DNA from: Phormidesmis priestleyi Ana
GTDB taxonomy: Bacteria > Cyanobacteriota > Cyanobacteriia > Phormidesmidales > Phormidesmidaceae
Length of the DNA: 64,000 nt
Reading direction: 5' to 3'
Assembly: GCA_001314865.1 (NCBI GenBank)
Contig: LJZR01000002.1
Coordinates: 124,001-188,000 of the forward strand
The notes under the pieces are model-generated. The model did no database searches, had not been told where the DNA came from, and worked only from the letters and a program-made list of their open reading frames with translations. Below are positions 1-8,395 of the stretch, in pieces. Position numbers and translations under genes: made by a program. The first letter of the stretch is position 1. Every line of letters starts with the position of its first letter.

Positions 1-809
1 GTTTCAATCTCACTAGTTTCAATCTCACTGGTTTCAACCGCGTAGCGGGTGCGGCCCTGTAAGCCAGGGAAAAAGGCCAGCCCTCGTGCATCGTCAAACC
101 ATTCTGAGGCTCGGTCAGGAATATTAACTAAATCACCCGCAAAAAATACGGCATCGACTCGGCCCACGGTTTCTACGACCTTTTGCAGGTTTGCAGGGGT
201 CATTGGCTTGAGCTGATGGTCAGATGTCAGGAGTATTTTAAGTGGGCGATCTGGGGGTGGGTTGGGCGCCAGGGTAAAGCGGTTGCTGGTGGCTGATTGG
301 CCGCTAGCATCGCGGCTGATAACGCGATAAGGAAGATGAAAGCCCGGTTTTAAACCGGGTATAGTGGCCTCATGTCGCCAAATGCGGCGACGAGTTACCT
401 CTGGGAATGCACGTCCTTGAACTCGTGAGTCGCTGTCTTCGCGGGTGCGGCTGAGCTGTGTGGTGACAGCGGCTATCTGTATCGGGGGATCGCTATATTC
501 CACAATATGTTCGGTGCCTTCAAACTCAGTGAACCAAACAACTTGCACCGATGAGTCGGTTGGTAGCTGTAGAAAAGGGTCAGTGAGGAGAGAGAGAAAT
601 TCTGGCGCGAGTGAGGATTGGGAAGACGCGGGCTGATTGAAGGGTTGATCGATCTGGGCGCTGCGATGAGGCAAATTGTTTAACTGCATGGCAAGCACAG
701 AGATGGCGGATAAGATAGCGATCGCACTTAGCAAAAATTGTCGGTGAAAAAGCTGTCGGTGAAAAAATCGCCGATAGGTGTTCTTTGTAGAAGTGTATGG
801 CCCAGGCAT
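1..809 (-). CDS. Metallophosphoesterase, membrane-anchored (C-terminus cut by window edge)
   Basis: This minus-strand frame stays open from an ATG at 809 to the left edge, about 269 residues. An N-terminal hydrophobic stretch at about residues 24-42 (LLSAIAILSAISVLAMQL) looks like an uncleaved anchor or signal. A beta-rich segment at about residues 70-150 resembles the fibronectin-like N-domain of purple acid phosphatases. It is followed by ILLTSDHQ and FFAGDLVN, which match the first two metal-binding blocks of calcineurin-like phosphoesterases. The later GNHE and GHxH blocks lie outside the window. The visible end is a 15-bp tandem repeat (positions 1-30) coding repeated ETSEI. The start has no clear ribosome site; an internal Met at 689 would remove the anchor. 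Substrate unknown. Confidence 0.75.
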   Translation of the reverse strand, partial: MPGPYTSTKNTYRRFFHRQLFHRQFLLSAIAILSAISVLAMQLNNLPHRSAQIDQPFNQPASSQSSLAPEFLSLLTDPFLQLPTDSSVQVVWFTEFEGTEHIVEYSDPPIQIAAVTTQLSRTREDSDSRVQGRAFPEVTRRRIWRHEATIPGLKPGFHLPYRVISRDASGQSATSNRFTLAPNPPPDRPLKILLTSDHQLKPMTPANLQKVVETVGRVDAVFFAGDLVNIPDRASEWFDDARGLAFFPGLQGRTRYAVETSEIETSEIE

Positions 810-888
810 AGAATCTGCTGTATCAGCGGTTTAAGCCTATCAAACAAAGCTTCGCTCAGTATAAACATGACAAAGTTAATAAAAATTA

Positions 889-920
889 AAGAAGCTAAGC
901 GCGATCGCACTTAGCTTCTT
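889..920 (-). terminator. Rho-independent terminator of the TPR gene
   Basis: An 11-bp perfect stem (AAGAAGCTAAG with CTTAGCTTCTT) closes a 10-nt loop that contains HIP1. Read on the minus strand it is followed by a T-rich run. It lies after the stop of the TPR gene at 1045 and before the phosphoesterase start at 809. Confidence 0.65.
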
Positions 921-1044
921 ATCTATCTCATCTGATTGTACTGGTGAACTGGCTCGGGCCTAGCAGGCCCAAGCGCCTGTCGTTCATACCGTCTTGATCG
1001 GGCTGATTTTGTTTGGCCGATTTTATAGGGCCGATTTTATAGGG

Positions 1045-2346
1045 CTAAAAAAGGTCTGAATCTCCTTTGCGGCCAATTTGTCCATAGGGTCGATGCGGGC
1101 CTTCGCCTAACTGTTGCTCTGCAAAGCGGAATGTAGGTGTTTCTTGCATTGAATCGTAAGCGGCATAACCTAACGGCAACAGCGTGAAAAAGCCCAACGT
1201 AATGCTGCCAGCTACGCATAAGCCTTTAATAGATTTAGAAGCGCTTAATGCCTCTATATATTGACCGCGCTGATAAAACCGCTTGACTTTAGCTGCTTGA
1301 ATAAAGGCCGGAATGCCAAAGGGGGGAAATACCACCAGCGTAGAAAACGCCGTTTGCCAGTTGCTTGGCGGGCAAGGCTGGCCCTTATATAAGTCGTAAG
1401 ACTGGTTCCACTCGGGCCGGTTGACTTCATCAAGGTGGCCAATGAGCTGAAACGTCTTGACTTCAGCAAGATGCAGGGGCACCAAATGCTCGCGAATGAG
1501 ATTGGGTAGCGTGTAGTAGTTTACGCCTGTGCCTAACTGACGATAAATATGAATATCTAACCGCGAGCCGTTGTGATGGACTTCAGCGGTTAGGCCCTTG
1601 GCGGCGAGGGGCTCTTTTAAGTGGGCGCTAAGCTTGTCGTCGTAGGCATTTTGCTGGACGGTTGCTAGCTTTTGCTTAGCCGCTTCTAACGTAAAGTCAT
1701 TACAGGCGGCAAGTTCCCAGTCGGCAACGGCACCCGGAATGTCGCCGAGCTGATAGCGCAAGTTACCCCGCTGCATATAGACCGCAGACATGGTGGGATT
1801 ACCCGTGAGCGCTTCGTCTAAGTCGATGAGGGCTTGACTGTAGTGGCCTTGACCTAAATGAACCAGAGCTCGTTGATAGTGAGGTTCAGGGTAGTGGGGC
1901 CAGTAGGCAATGGCTGCTGACCAGTCGGCAAAGGCACCGGCTTCGTTACCGCTTTGCTGGCGCAGCATCCCGCGATGATGATGGGCTTGGGCTACCCGGA
2001 AGTCGGCTTTAAGCGCAAGAGTCTCTGTTACCTGATTATTGACTGCCTGATGATTAACTGCCTGATGATTAACTGCCTGGTCATTAACTGCCTGATTATT
2101 AGCGGCTGGCGCGGCGGCGATGATCGCGTCAAAATCGGCGATCGCATTCTCTACATTTTTGATTGTGACCCAGCTTAGGCCACGCATTAGCAAAGGTTTG
2201 TTCGGCTGTGGGTGGCCTTTTTCAAGCGCTTCAGAAAAAGCTGCGATCGCCTGCTGATGAGCCGTTTTACGGGCATAGGACAGTCCACGGCGATAGGCCA
2301 ACTTAGCCTGTTGCTGCTGATACCAGCTAGAAAGTGAACGTGTCAT
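1045..2346 (-). CDS. TPR-repeat protein with C-terminal membrane segment
   Basis: 433 residues. The first half contains tetratricopeptide units (AYRRGLSYARKTAHQQAIAAF, then HYQRALVHLGQGHYSQALIDLDEAL and YMQRGNLRYQLGDIPGAVADWE), which usually form a protein-binding superhelix. After about residue 230 no family is recognised; a hydrophobic stretch at about residues 385-405 (SITLGFFTLLPLGYAA) is probably a membrane segment. Residues of about 84-103 are a degenerate NHQAV repeat coded by four 15-bp units at 2038-2097, so the gap between two TPR helices has expanded in frame. It stands alone between non-coding gaps. Function unknown beyond scaffolding. Confidence 0.8.
   Translation of the reverse strand: MTRSLSSWYQQQQAKLAYRRGLSYARKTAHQQAIAAFSEALEKGHPQPNKPLLMRGLSWVTIKNVENAIADFDAIIAAAPAANNQAVNDQAVNHQAVNHQAVNNQVTETLALKADFRVAQAHHHRGMLRQQSGNEAGAFADWSAAIAYWPHYPEPHYQRALVHLGQGHYSQALIDLDEALTGNPTMSAVYMQRGNLRYQLGDIPGAVADWELAACNDFTLEAAKQKLATVQQNAYDDKLSAHLKEPLAAKGLTAEVHHNGSRLDIHIYRQLGTGVNYYTLPNLIREHLVPLHLAEVKTFQLIGHLDEVNRPEWNQSYDLYKGQPCPPSNWQTAFSTLVVFPPFGIPAFIQAAKVKRFYQRGQYIEALSASKSIKGLCVAGSITLGFFTLLPLGYAAYDSMQETPTFRFAEQQLGEGPHRPYGQIGRKGDSDLF
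2038..2097. repeat. 15-bp tandem repeat, 4 units, inside TPR gene
   Basis: Four consecutive units close to ATTAACTGCCTGATG. The unit length keeps the reading frame and produces a repeated NxQAV peptide. Confidence 0.9.
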
Positions 2347-2625
2347 ACGAATTCCCTGGGGTGTATCTCTATTAAATCGGTAGTGCTTATAAATCGGTAG
2401 TGCTAAATCGGTAGTGCATTAAGAAATGCAGTTGTTCACGGTGCTACCCTAACCAGCTCACCGCTAAAATGAAATCGGAACTAAAACCGAAACAGCAGCT
2501 ACAAAGCAAACACCGTACTTTACGTATTTTCGGACAAATTATGCGGCAGCGTCTTCCGGCTATAGGAATATCTCCTTTATTCAGAACATGCCTAACGTAA
2601 TGTCTGACTCCACCACTCAACCGCC
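2347..2625. other. Intergenic region with three 14-bp direct repeats
   Basis: The gap lies between the divergent TPR and ABC ATPase genes and must hold both promoters. TAAATCGGTAGTGC occurs three times, at 2373-2386, 2390-2403 and 2404-2417. No further element was recognised. Confidence 0.7.
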
Positions 2626-2700
2626 TCTCAATTGCCTTCTTCTCAATTGCCTTCTTCTCAACTGCCTTCTTCTCAACTGCCTTCTTCTCAACTGCCTTCT
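2626..2700. repeat. 15-bp tandem repeat, 5 units, at the 5' end of the ABC ATPase frame
   Basis: Five units of TCTCAA(C/T)TGCCTTCT. In the ATPase frame they code SQLPS repeats. In the frame of the upstream ATGs (2588, 2600) they code NCLLL repeats and reach a stop at 2712. Confidence 0.9.
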
Positions 2701-3711
2701 ACAGTGCCCCTAAAATCAACCTCTGCATCGCCGCCGACTCAATCACAGCCAACTCGCTCCCAGCCCGCTGACTCTATTGTATCGGTTCAAAATCTGACCA
2801 AACGCTTCGGCAACACACCGGTGTTACGGGGCATTACGCTCTCTGTTCAACGGGGTACGGTGCTGGGTGTACTTGGCCCCAACGGTGCCGGTAAGACGAC
2901 CGCGATTAATTGCTTGACTACGTTGCTAACACCCGACAGCGGTACGGCCACCATTGCTGGCTATGATGTGGTGCGGCAGCCAGAAGCCGTGCGATCGCTC
3001 ATTGGCCTCACCGGTCAGTTTGCAGCTGTAGATGAAATTCTGACCGCGCGCGAAAATTTGATTCTGTTTGGTAGGCTGCTGCGCCTTTCTCGTAAAGCCG
3101 CTCACGATAGGGCTGACGAACTGCTCACCCAGTTTGACCTGAGCGAAGCGGCAAACCGGCAAGTCAAAACCTTCTCGGGTGGGATGCGGCGGCGGCTAGA
3201 TTTGGCCGCCAGCATTGTCGTACTCCCTTTGGTGCTGTTTTTAGACGAACCCACCACTGGGCTAGATCCGCGTAGCCGTCAGCAGCTATGGAGTGTTGTC
3301 CAAAGTCTTAAAGATCGCGGCGTTACGATTATTTTGACTACGCAGTACCTAGAAGAAGCCGATGCGCTCGCCGACCAAATTGTCGTGATAGACCACGGAC
3401 AGGTGATTGCAGAAGGCACCGTAGATGAACTGAAAGACCGGGTAGGTGGAAAATTTTGTGAGCTACGGTTGGCGAACTTAGAAGATATTCCTCAGGTTAA
3501 GGGGTTGCTCGCAGATATGGGAGATATTGTGACGGGTGAAATGAGTGAGGGTGGCGCGATCGCGATCGCCGCGCCTAAGGGAGCCAGTACCCTAACTGAA
3601 ATTGTCCTGCGTTTAGAGTCGGCTAATATTGCGATCGCCGATATCTCTCTACGCAGACCTAGCCTCGACGATGTTTTCTTTGCCTTAACGGGGCATACCA
3701 CCCAAGTGTGA
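2632..3711 (+). CDS. ABC exporter ATP-binding protein (DrrA-like)
   Basis: 359 residues if the TTG at 2632 is used; no ATG precedes the domain in this frame. Residues of about 1-48 are low-complexity and partly repeat-coded, and the conserved ATPase starts near SIVSVQNLTKRFG. Walker A is GPNGAGKTT, the signature is FSGGMRRRLDLA, Walker B is LFLDEPTTGLDPRSR, and the H-loop His is replaced by Gln in ILTTQYLEEA, as is usual in DrrA/NatA-type exporters. The C-terminal domain ends with ISLRRPSLDDVFFALTG, typical of the daunorubicin-resistance ATPase family. It should energise the two ABC-2 permeases at 4760 and 5684. Substrate unknown. The odd point is that the nearest ATGs (2588, 2600) are out of frame. 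Confidence 0.88.
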   Translation: MPSSQLPSSQLPSSQLPSSQLPSTVPLKSTSASPPTQSQPTRSQPADSIVSVQNLTKRFGNTPVLRGITLSVQRGTVLGVLGPNGAGKTTAINCLTTLLTPDSGTATIAGYDVVRQPEAVRSLIGLTGQFAAVDEILTARENLILFGRLLRLSRKAAHDRADELLTQFDLSEAANRQVKTFSGGMRRRLDLAASIVVLPLVLFLDEPTTGLDPRSRQQLWSVVQSLKDRGVTIILTTQYLEEADALADQIVVIDHGQVIAEGTVDELKDRVGGKFCELRLANLEDIPQVKGLLADMGDIVTGEMSEGGAIAIAAPKGASTLTEIVLRLESANIAIADISLRRPSLDDVFFALTGHTTQV

Positions 3712-3946
3712 AGAACCCAGCGTGAGGAATCAAGTACGAGTAGCCAAGCATGAGTAGCGGAGACTCCCCTTTCTCATTACTTGCTCTTAATCGCGAATGT
3801 TCGTTAAGCTATAGGCGTCAGGCTATCGTTTTTTAGCTACTTACAGCTTTTATCCTCTTTTTGAATTTATCCTTTAAGACAATTCTTTAAAGATTATTTC
3901 CTTTGTCTGACAACACCGTCTTCTTTAGTTTATTAAGAGTTATTCA

Positions 3947-4405
3947 GTGCAGCCCCCTTCAACAAATCTCTCCTCAGATACTGACTTGGATACTGGCTTA
4001 GAGATTAGACCAGATACCGCAGCGTCTCTTAATAAAAATCACAATTCGGCCACAACAAATTCGCTAATAGCCCATCCAGATGACCCCTGTGAGCATCATT
4101 CTCACCATGTGAATCAGGAGGCTGTGAGCCGTGAACATGTTCATAGTGAAGCTTCTAGAAAGCGAATTGTTAACCGACTTTCACGAATTGAAGGACACTT
4201 GCGTGGCATTAAAACCATGGTGCAAGATGATCGTCCTTGCCCGGATGTTTTAATTCAGCTAGCTGCGGTTCGAGGCGGCATTGAGCGCGTAGCAAGAATT
4301 ATTTTAGACGAACACTTAAGCGAGTGCATTACTCGGGCCGTTGATGAAGGCAACATTGAAGCCGAAGTAGAAGCGCTAAAATCGGCTCTCGACCGATTCA
4401 TATAA
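3947..4405 (+). CDS. CsoR/RcnR/InrS-family (DUF156) metal-sensing repressor
   Basis: 152 residues from a GTG start. The helical DUF156 core begins at about residue 68 (RKRIVNRLSRIEGHLRGIKTMV). Cys in DRPCPDV, and His and Cys spaced HxxxC in DEHLSECI, match the Cys-His-Cys ligand set of copper/nickel sensors. Formaldehyde-sensing FrmR proteins lack the last Cys. The N-terminal extension is His-rich (CEHHSHH, REHVH), as in the cyanobacterial nickel sensor InrS. Such proteins are tetramers that leave the operator when metal binds. It sits between the ATPase and the permeases on the same strand, so it probably controls this exporter run. Copper or nickel cannot be decided from sequence alone. Confidence 0.85.
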   Translation: MQPPSTNLSSDTDLDTGLEIRPDTAASLNKNHNSATTNSLIAHPDDPCEHHSHHVNQEAVSREHVHSEASRKRIVNRLSRIEGHLRGIKTMVQDDRPCPDVLIQLAAVRGGIERVARIILDEHLSECITRAVDEGNIEAEVEALKSALDRFI

Positions 4406-4759
4406 ATGTATATAAACAAACAAAAGAAGATTAAGAAGTGTTCAAAATTCTGTGCAATGGAATTCTGTGCGATGGACGCCCAATTCTTTTAACAAGCGAC
4501 AACTAACAATCAAGGGGCATGCTCTAGCTGGCAGTATGGACGAGCGTAGCAAAGAGGAGCCTCTAACGCGTTATGATGTAAAAACTCAGAATCATTTAAG
4601 ACTTTCTCAGTCGGGCCTGAGAAAACGACTTTGCCCCCACTTAAAACAATGGTAGAACTGCACAAATCTAGCGCCATTTAGTCTTTTGTTTTTTAAGCCT
4701 TTTGTTTGTTTTAAGCATTTTGTTTTTAGCCTTTTGTTTTTTATTGACCTTTTTACTGA
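4406..4759. other. Gap with hairpin and T-rich repeats, no convincing gene
   Basis: A hairpin at 4603-4624 pairs TTTCTCAG with CTGAGAAA. Positions 4680-4745 hold four imperfect copies of a CTTTTGTTTTTTAAG-like unit. A 67-codon open frame here shows no domain and overlaps the hairpin. The next permease starts at 4760. Confidence 0.6.
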
Positions 4760-5584
4760 ATGTTGCCTGATCCCCATGTAGCTGCGATCGCCCAGCAGAT
4801 GATTGCCCAGCGCCAGGAAACAGGCTGGCGACGCGCTATAGATGACAGCCTACTGATTACCGGGCGAAACCTGATTCGGCTACAGCGCAATCCGATTGTG
4901 ATTGTTGCGATCGCTATTTTTCCGATGGTCTTCCTCATTGGCTTTTGGGTAGTCGGCCAAAAGCTTATGGCGGCCCAGGGTGTGAACTACATTCAGTATT
5001 TGGTGCCCATTATTAACTTACAGGCGCTGTTTTTTGCGGGACTAGGCTCTGCGATTATGCTGGCCAAAGACATCGAAACCGGCATGATGGAACGCGCGCG
5101 GGTCATGCCCATTTCTCGGGTTGCGGTGGTAGCCGGACTGGTACTGGCCTACCTGATACGGGGGCTGCTTGCCACCTTCATTTTGCTGGCGGTCGCCTAC
5201 GGTTTGGGCTTTCGCTTTCAAGGTGGTTTTTTTGCCTTGTTGGGCTACTTTAGCCTGGTCATTATTTTTACTGCCGCCTGCATCACGGGCTACAGCATTT
5301 TGGCGCTCAAGCTGCGCACTCCCACTTTGGTAGATGCCGTTGCCATTATTCCTTATACGCCGCTGCTACTGCTGAGCAACGGGTTTAGTCCGACCGAAAA
5401 TTTTCCGATCTGGCTACAGCCTATTGTGCGCTACCAGCCAGTCAGCGTCACTTGCGATGCCCTGCGCGCCCTAGTAGAAGGCAGCGCAAACGGTGGTTCG
5501 CTCTATGTCGCCAGTTTACTTTGGCTGGTCGGCATTCTGGTGGCTTTGGGTAGTTGGTCGGTGCGACTGTACAAGTCGCTATAG
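4760..5584 (+). CDS. ABC-2 type exporter permease 1
   Basis: 274 residues with six predicted membrane segments, for example IVVIAIFPMVFLIGFWVV, AFFAGLGSAIMLA and FSLVIIFTAACITGYSILAL. The layout, with a long cytoplasmic N-terminus (QRQETGWRRAIDDSLLITGRNLIRLQRNP) and a large extracellular loop before the last helix (LSNGFSPTENFPIWLQPIVRYQPVS), is that of DrrB-like ABC-2 permeases. It probably pairs with the permease at 5684 and the ATPase at 2632. The start ATG follows T-rich repeats with no good ribosome site. Confidence 0.85.
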   Translation: MLPDPHVAAIAQQMIAQRQETGWRRAIDDSLLITGRNLIRLQRNPIVIVAIAIFPMVFLIGFWVVGQKLMAAQGVNYIQYLVPIINLQALFFAGLGSAIMLAKDIETGMMERARVMPISRVAVVAGLVLAYLIRGLLATFILLAVAYGLGFRFQGGFFALLGYFSLVIIFTAACITGYSILALKLRTPTLVDAVAIIPYTPLLLLSNGFSPTENFPIWLQPIVRYQPVSVTCDALRALVEGSANGGSLYVASLLWLVGILVALGSWSVRLYKSL

Positions 5585-5611
5585 GTTCGCGATTCGCCTT
5601 GCTTTCAGAAT

Positions 5612-5659
5612 ATTCGTGCTAGATTCCATTCGTGCTAGATTCCATTCGCGCCCGATTCC
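5612..5659. repeat. 16-bp tandem repeat, 3 units, between the two permease genes
   Basis: Units close to ATTCGTGCTAGATTCC start at 5612, 5628 and 5644; the third diverges. Confidence 0.85.
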
Positions 5660-5683
5660 ACTCGATTCCAAACGTTACTGCCT

Positions 5684-6550
5684 ATGTCCACTTTGCAAAA
5701 TGCTCAAGATGCCTGGAGTCAGCCCGATGGAACGATTAACGAGAAGGCGATCGCGGCTGTGGTTGCAGCGCGACAAGAAGGGGGATGGGGGCGATCGCTA
5801 CACGACATTCTCACCATTGCTCGTCGCAATCTCCTCATAGAATTTCGGAATCCAGCTGAAATCCTGGTTTCTACAGCCTTTCCGATCTCGCTATTTTTAG
5901 TGTTTACGGCTAGCTTCGCTAAAGTCGTCGCGCCTGGCGAAAGCTACAGCAGCTATGCGCAGTTCTTACTGCCTTTTACCCTGGTACAGGGGCTTATTTT
6001 TGGCTCTGTTAACGTCGGCAGCGTTTTTTATAACGATCTCGAAAGCGGTCGAGATGTGCGCTTGCGGGCGATGCCAATCGCGCGACTTGCCGCTGTAGGC
6101 GGACGTTTAGTCGCTGCTGCCGTCCGTATTTTGTTTCAAATCAGCGGTATTGTGCTCGTTGGTCACTTAGTCGGGTTTCGCTTTTATAGCGGACTGCTCA
6201 GCACCATTGGTTTTTTTCTGTTGCCGACTGTTTTTGTACTCTCTATCGCCCTTATTGCCGTTTATATCGCCATTGGGGCACAGTCCTCAGAAACCATATT
6301 GGCTGTCATGAACCCCTGGATTTTACCCTTCACATTTTTGAGTATCGGCTACGTCCCCAAAGAAGGCTTTCCCGACTGGGCCGTTGGCTTTGTCAGCCAT
6401 AATCCTGTCTCGATGGTGACTCAGGCCATGCGGGCGCTCGCCAATGGGGAACCGGCGGCCCAGTCTGTAATCATTACGCTCGCCTGGAGCTTGGCGCTGG
6501 TTCTACTGTTTGGCCCCTTGACACTCAGAGCCTACAAAAGAAAGATCTAA
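5684..6550 (+). CDS. ABC-2 type exporter permease 2
   Basis: 288 residues, homologous in layout to the permease at 4760: cytoplasmic N-terminus with QEGGWGRSLHDILTIARRNLLIEFRNPAEI, six hydrophobic segments, and the loop FLSIGYVPKEGFPDWAVGFVSHNPVS before the last helix. The pair would form a heterodimeric membrane channel driven by the ATPase at 2632. The first gene ends 99 bp upstream and the gap is filled by a tandem repeat, so co-transcription is likely. Exported compound unknown. Confidence 0.85.
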   Translation: MSTLQNAQDAWSQPDGTINEKAIAAVVAARQEGGWGRSLHDILTIARRNLLIEFRNPAEILVSTAFPISLFLVFTASFAKVVAPGESYSSYAQFLLPFTLVQGLIFGSVNVGSVFYNDLESGRDVRLRAMPIARLAAVGGRLVAAAVRILFQISGIVLVGHLVGFRFYSGLLSTIGFFLLPTVFVLSIALIAVYIAIGAQSSETILAVMNPWILPFTFLSIGYVPKEGFPDWAVGFVSHNPVSMVTQAMRALANGEPAAQSVIITLAWSLALVLLFGPLTLRAYKRKI

Positions 6551-6646
6551 ACTATGTAAGGTATAAAGAAACAACGTTCCTATTGCCCCGCTCCTGTTGC
6601 CCTACTTCTGCTGCCCTGCTCCTGCTGCCCTAGAGGATCTTTTCGT

Positions 6647-8215
6647 ATGTCTGCGTTCAACAGCTCTACCCCCTCTGAGAATGAACATTACGACGTCATT
6701 ATTATTGGGACAGGTGCGGGCGGTGGCACCCTAGCCCATCGGCTAGCCCCCAGTGGCAAAAAAATCTTGGTGCTAGAACGCGGTGCTTTTTTACCCAAAG
6801 AGAAAGCAAACTGGAGCACAGACGCCGTTTTTAGAGATGGCCGCTACCAAACCCAGGAAGTATGGGCTGACAACGACGGCAAGGATATTAACCCTGGGAT
6901 CGGCTACTGGGTAGGCGGCAATACCAAGGTATACGGCGGTGCCCTCTTTCGTTTTAGAGAAAAAGACTTTGACGAAGTTCAGCTGCATGAAGGTATTTCA
7001 CCGGCTTGGCCGCTCAAGTACGCTGACTTTGCACCCTATTATGATCAAGCAGAGCGGCTGTATCAGGTTCATGGCAAACAGGGCGACGACCCCACTGAAC
7101 CGCCTCGCAGTGCCGACTATCCTTATCCACCTGTGAGCCATGAGCCTAGAATCGCAGCGTTAGACAAAGCTTTTCAAGCGAAGGGACTCAAACCTTTTTA
7201 CCTGCCGCTATCGATTAAGCTCAACGAAAAAGACGCTTTTTTGAGCGAGTGCATTCGCTGTAACACTTGCGATGGCTTTCCCTGTTTTATTGATGCTAAG
7301 TCCGATGCAGATGTCAACTGCATTCGGCCTACCATGGGCAATGCCAATGTTCGCCTAATAACCGAAGCGAAGGTCAACAAGCTTCATACCAGTGAGTCTG
7401 GAACAGAGATTACGGGTGTAGAAACAGAAATTAATGGAGAGACTCATATTTTTTCAGGCGACATTGTTGTTGTTGCTTGCGGCGCAGTCAATTCTGCGGT
7501 GCTATTGCTGAACTCAGCGAATGAACAACATCCTAACGGGTTAGCCAACAGCTCTGACTTGGTGGGTCGGAACTTTATGAAACATCTGGCCGCTGCCATT
7601 GTTGGTCTGTCGCTTAAAGAAAACAAAACTGTGTTTCAAAAGACGCTAGCCATTAACGACTACTACTGGGGTGAGAAAGGCTTTGACTATCCGATGGGCC
7701 ATGTGCAGCTGCTAGGCAAGGTAAACCACCGCATGTTAGCCCTGGATGTACCTAAGATTGCGCCTACTCGGGCGCTCCGTATTGCTGCTAGACGCACTGT
7801 AGACTGGTGGCTAACTGGAGAAGATGCACCGGATGCTAACAACCGAGTCGCCGTGAAAAACGGTAAAATTTCGCTGCTGTATAAACCCAACAATATGACG
7901 GCATTCAAACGGCTGATCAAGCGGTGGGTCCAGGTGGTGAGCGAAGTGGATAATCAGGATTCGATAATTCCTTTGTCTTGGTATTTTAGTAAGATTTTGC
8001 CGGTTGGTGCGATCGCTCATCAAGTCGGCACCTGTCGCTTTGGCACCGACCCGACCACATCGGTTCTCGACCTGCACTGCAAAGCCCACGACCTAGACAA
8101 CCTCTATGTTGTAGATGGTAGCTTTTTCCCCTCTAGCGCTGCTGTGAATCCATCGCTCACCATTATGGCCAACGCCATGCGCGTCGGCGATCATCTCATT
8201 GAGCGCCTAAGCTGA
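6647..8215 (+). CDS. GMC-family FAD-dependent oxidoreductase
   Basis: 522 residues. The N-terminal Rossmann motif GTGAGGGTLAHRL with a later acidic LVLERG binds FAD. The C-terminal block has HQVGTCRFG, then VVDGSFFPSSAAVNPSLTIMANAMR, supplying the usual His and Asn of glucose-methanol-choline enzymes. A Cys cluster, CIRCNTCDGFPC plus a later Cys near residue 225, is a sub-family trait. Members oxidise alcohols or sugars; the substrate cannot be told here. No signal peptide is seen, so it is probably cytoplasmic. It follows the exporter genes by 96 bp on the same strand, with an imperfect repeat of about 15 bp in the gap at 6577-6634. A shared pathway with the exporter is possible but unproven. 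Confidence 0.88.
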   Translation: MSAFNSSTPSENEHYDVIIIGTGAGGGTLAHRLAPSGKKILVLERGAFLPKEKANWSTDAVFRDGRYQTQEVWADNDGKDINPGIGYWVGGNTKVYGGALFRFREKDFDEVQLHEGISPAWPLKYADFAPYYDQAERLYQVHGKQGDDPTEPPRSADYPYPPVSHEPRIAALDKAFQAKGLKPFYLPLSIKLNEKDAFLSECIRCNTCDGFPCFIDAKSDADVNCIRPTMGNANVRLITEAKVNKLHTSESGTEITGVETEINGETHIFSGDIVVVACGAVNSAVLLLNSANEQHPNGLANSSDLVGRNFMKHLAAAIVGLSLKENKTVFQKTLAINDYYWGEKGFDYPMGHVQLLGKVNHRMLALDVPKIAPTRALRIAARRTVDWWLTGEDAPDANNRVAVKNGKISLLYKPNNMTAFKRLIKRWVQVVSEVDNQDSIIPLSWYFSKILPVGAIAHQVGTCRFGTDPTTSVLDLHCKAHDLDNLYVVDGSFFPSSAAVNPSLTIMANAMRVGDHLIERLS

Positions 8216-8231
8216 TGATCGAAGCAGATAA

Positions 8232-8317
8232 ATGGCAGGATTTTAGATGGCAGGATTTTAAATGACAGGATTTTAAATGACAGGATTTTAGATGACAGGA
8301 TTTTAGATGACAGGGTA
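8232..8317. repeat. 15-bp tandem repeat, 5 units plus partial, between GMC gene and topA
   Basis: Units of ATG(G/A)CAGGATTTTA(G/A) start at 8232, 8247, 8262, 8277 and 8292, with a partial unit at 8307. Every unit contains ATG and most contain TAG or TAA in phase, so it does not code. Confidence 0.92.
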
Positions 8318-8395
8318 GATCAATCGTACTAAAATGATAGCGTTTGAGTTGCCTTTATATGGCATTTTAAGCAGTCATTGAGAAACGAGTGCAAA

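Noticed and set aside
4452-4655. 67-residue open frame
   Set aside because: No hydrophobic or domain pattern, overlaps a hairpin, and lies in a repeat-rich gap.
8232-8317. CRISPR array
   Set aside because: Units are contiguous 15-mers without spacers; the same holds for the other tandem repeats.
8378-8395. TTG start of topA at 8378
   Set aside because: The conserved protein begins at MAKLLLIESPGK, so ATG 8396 is preferred.
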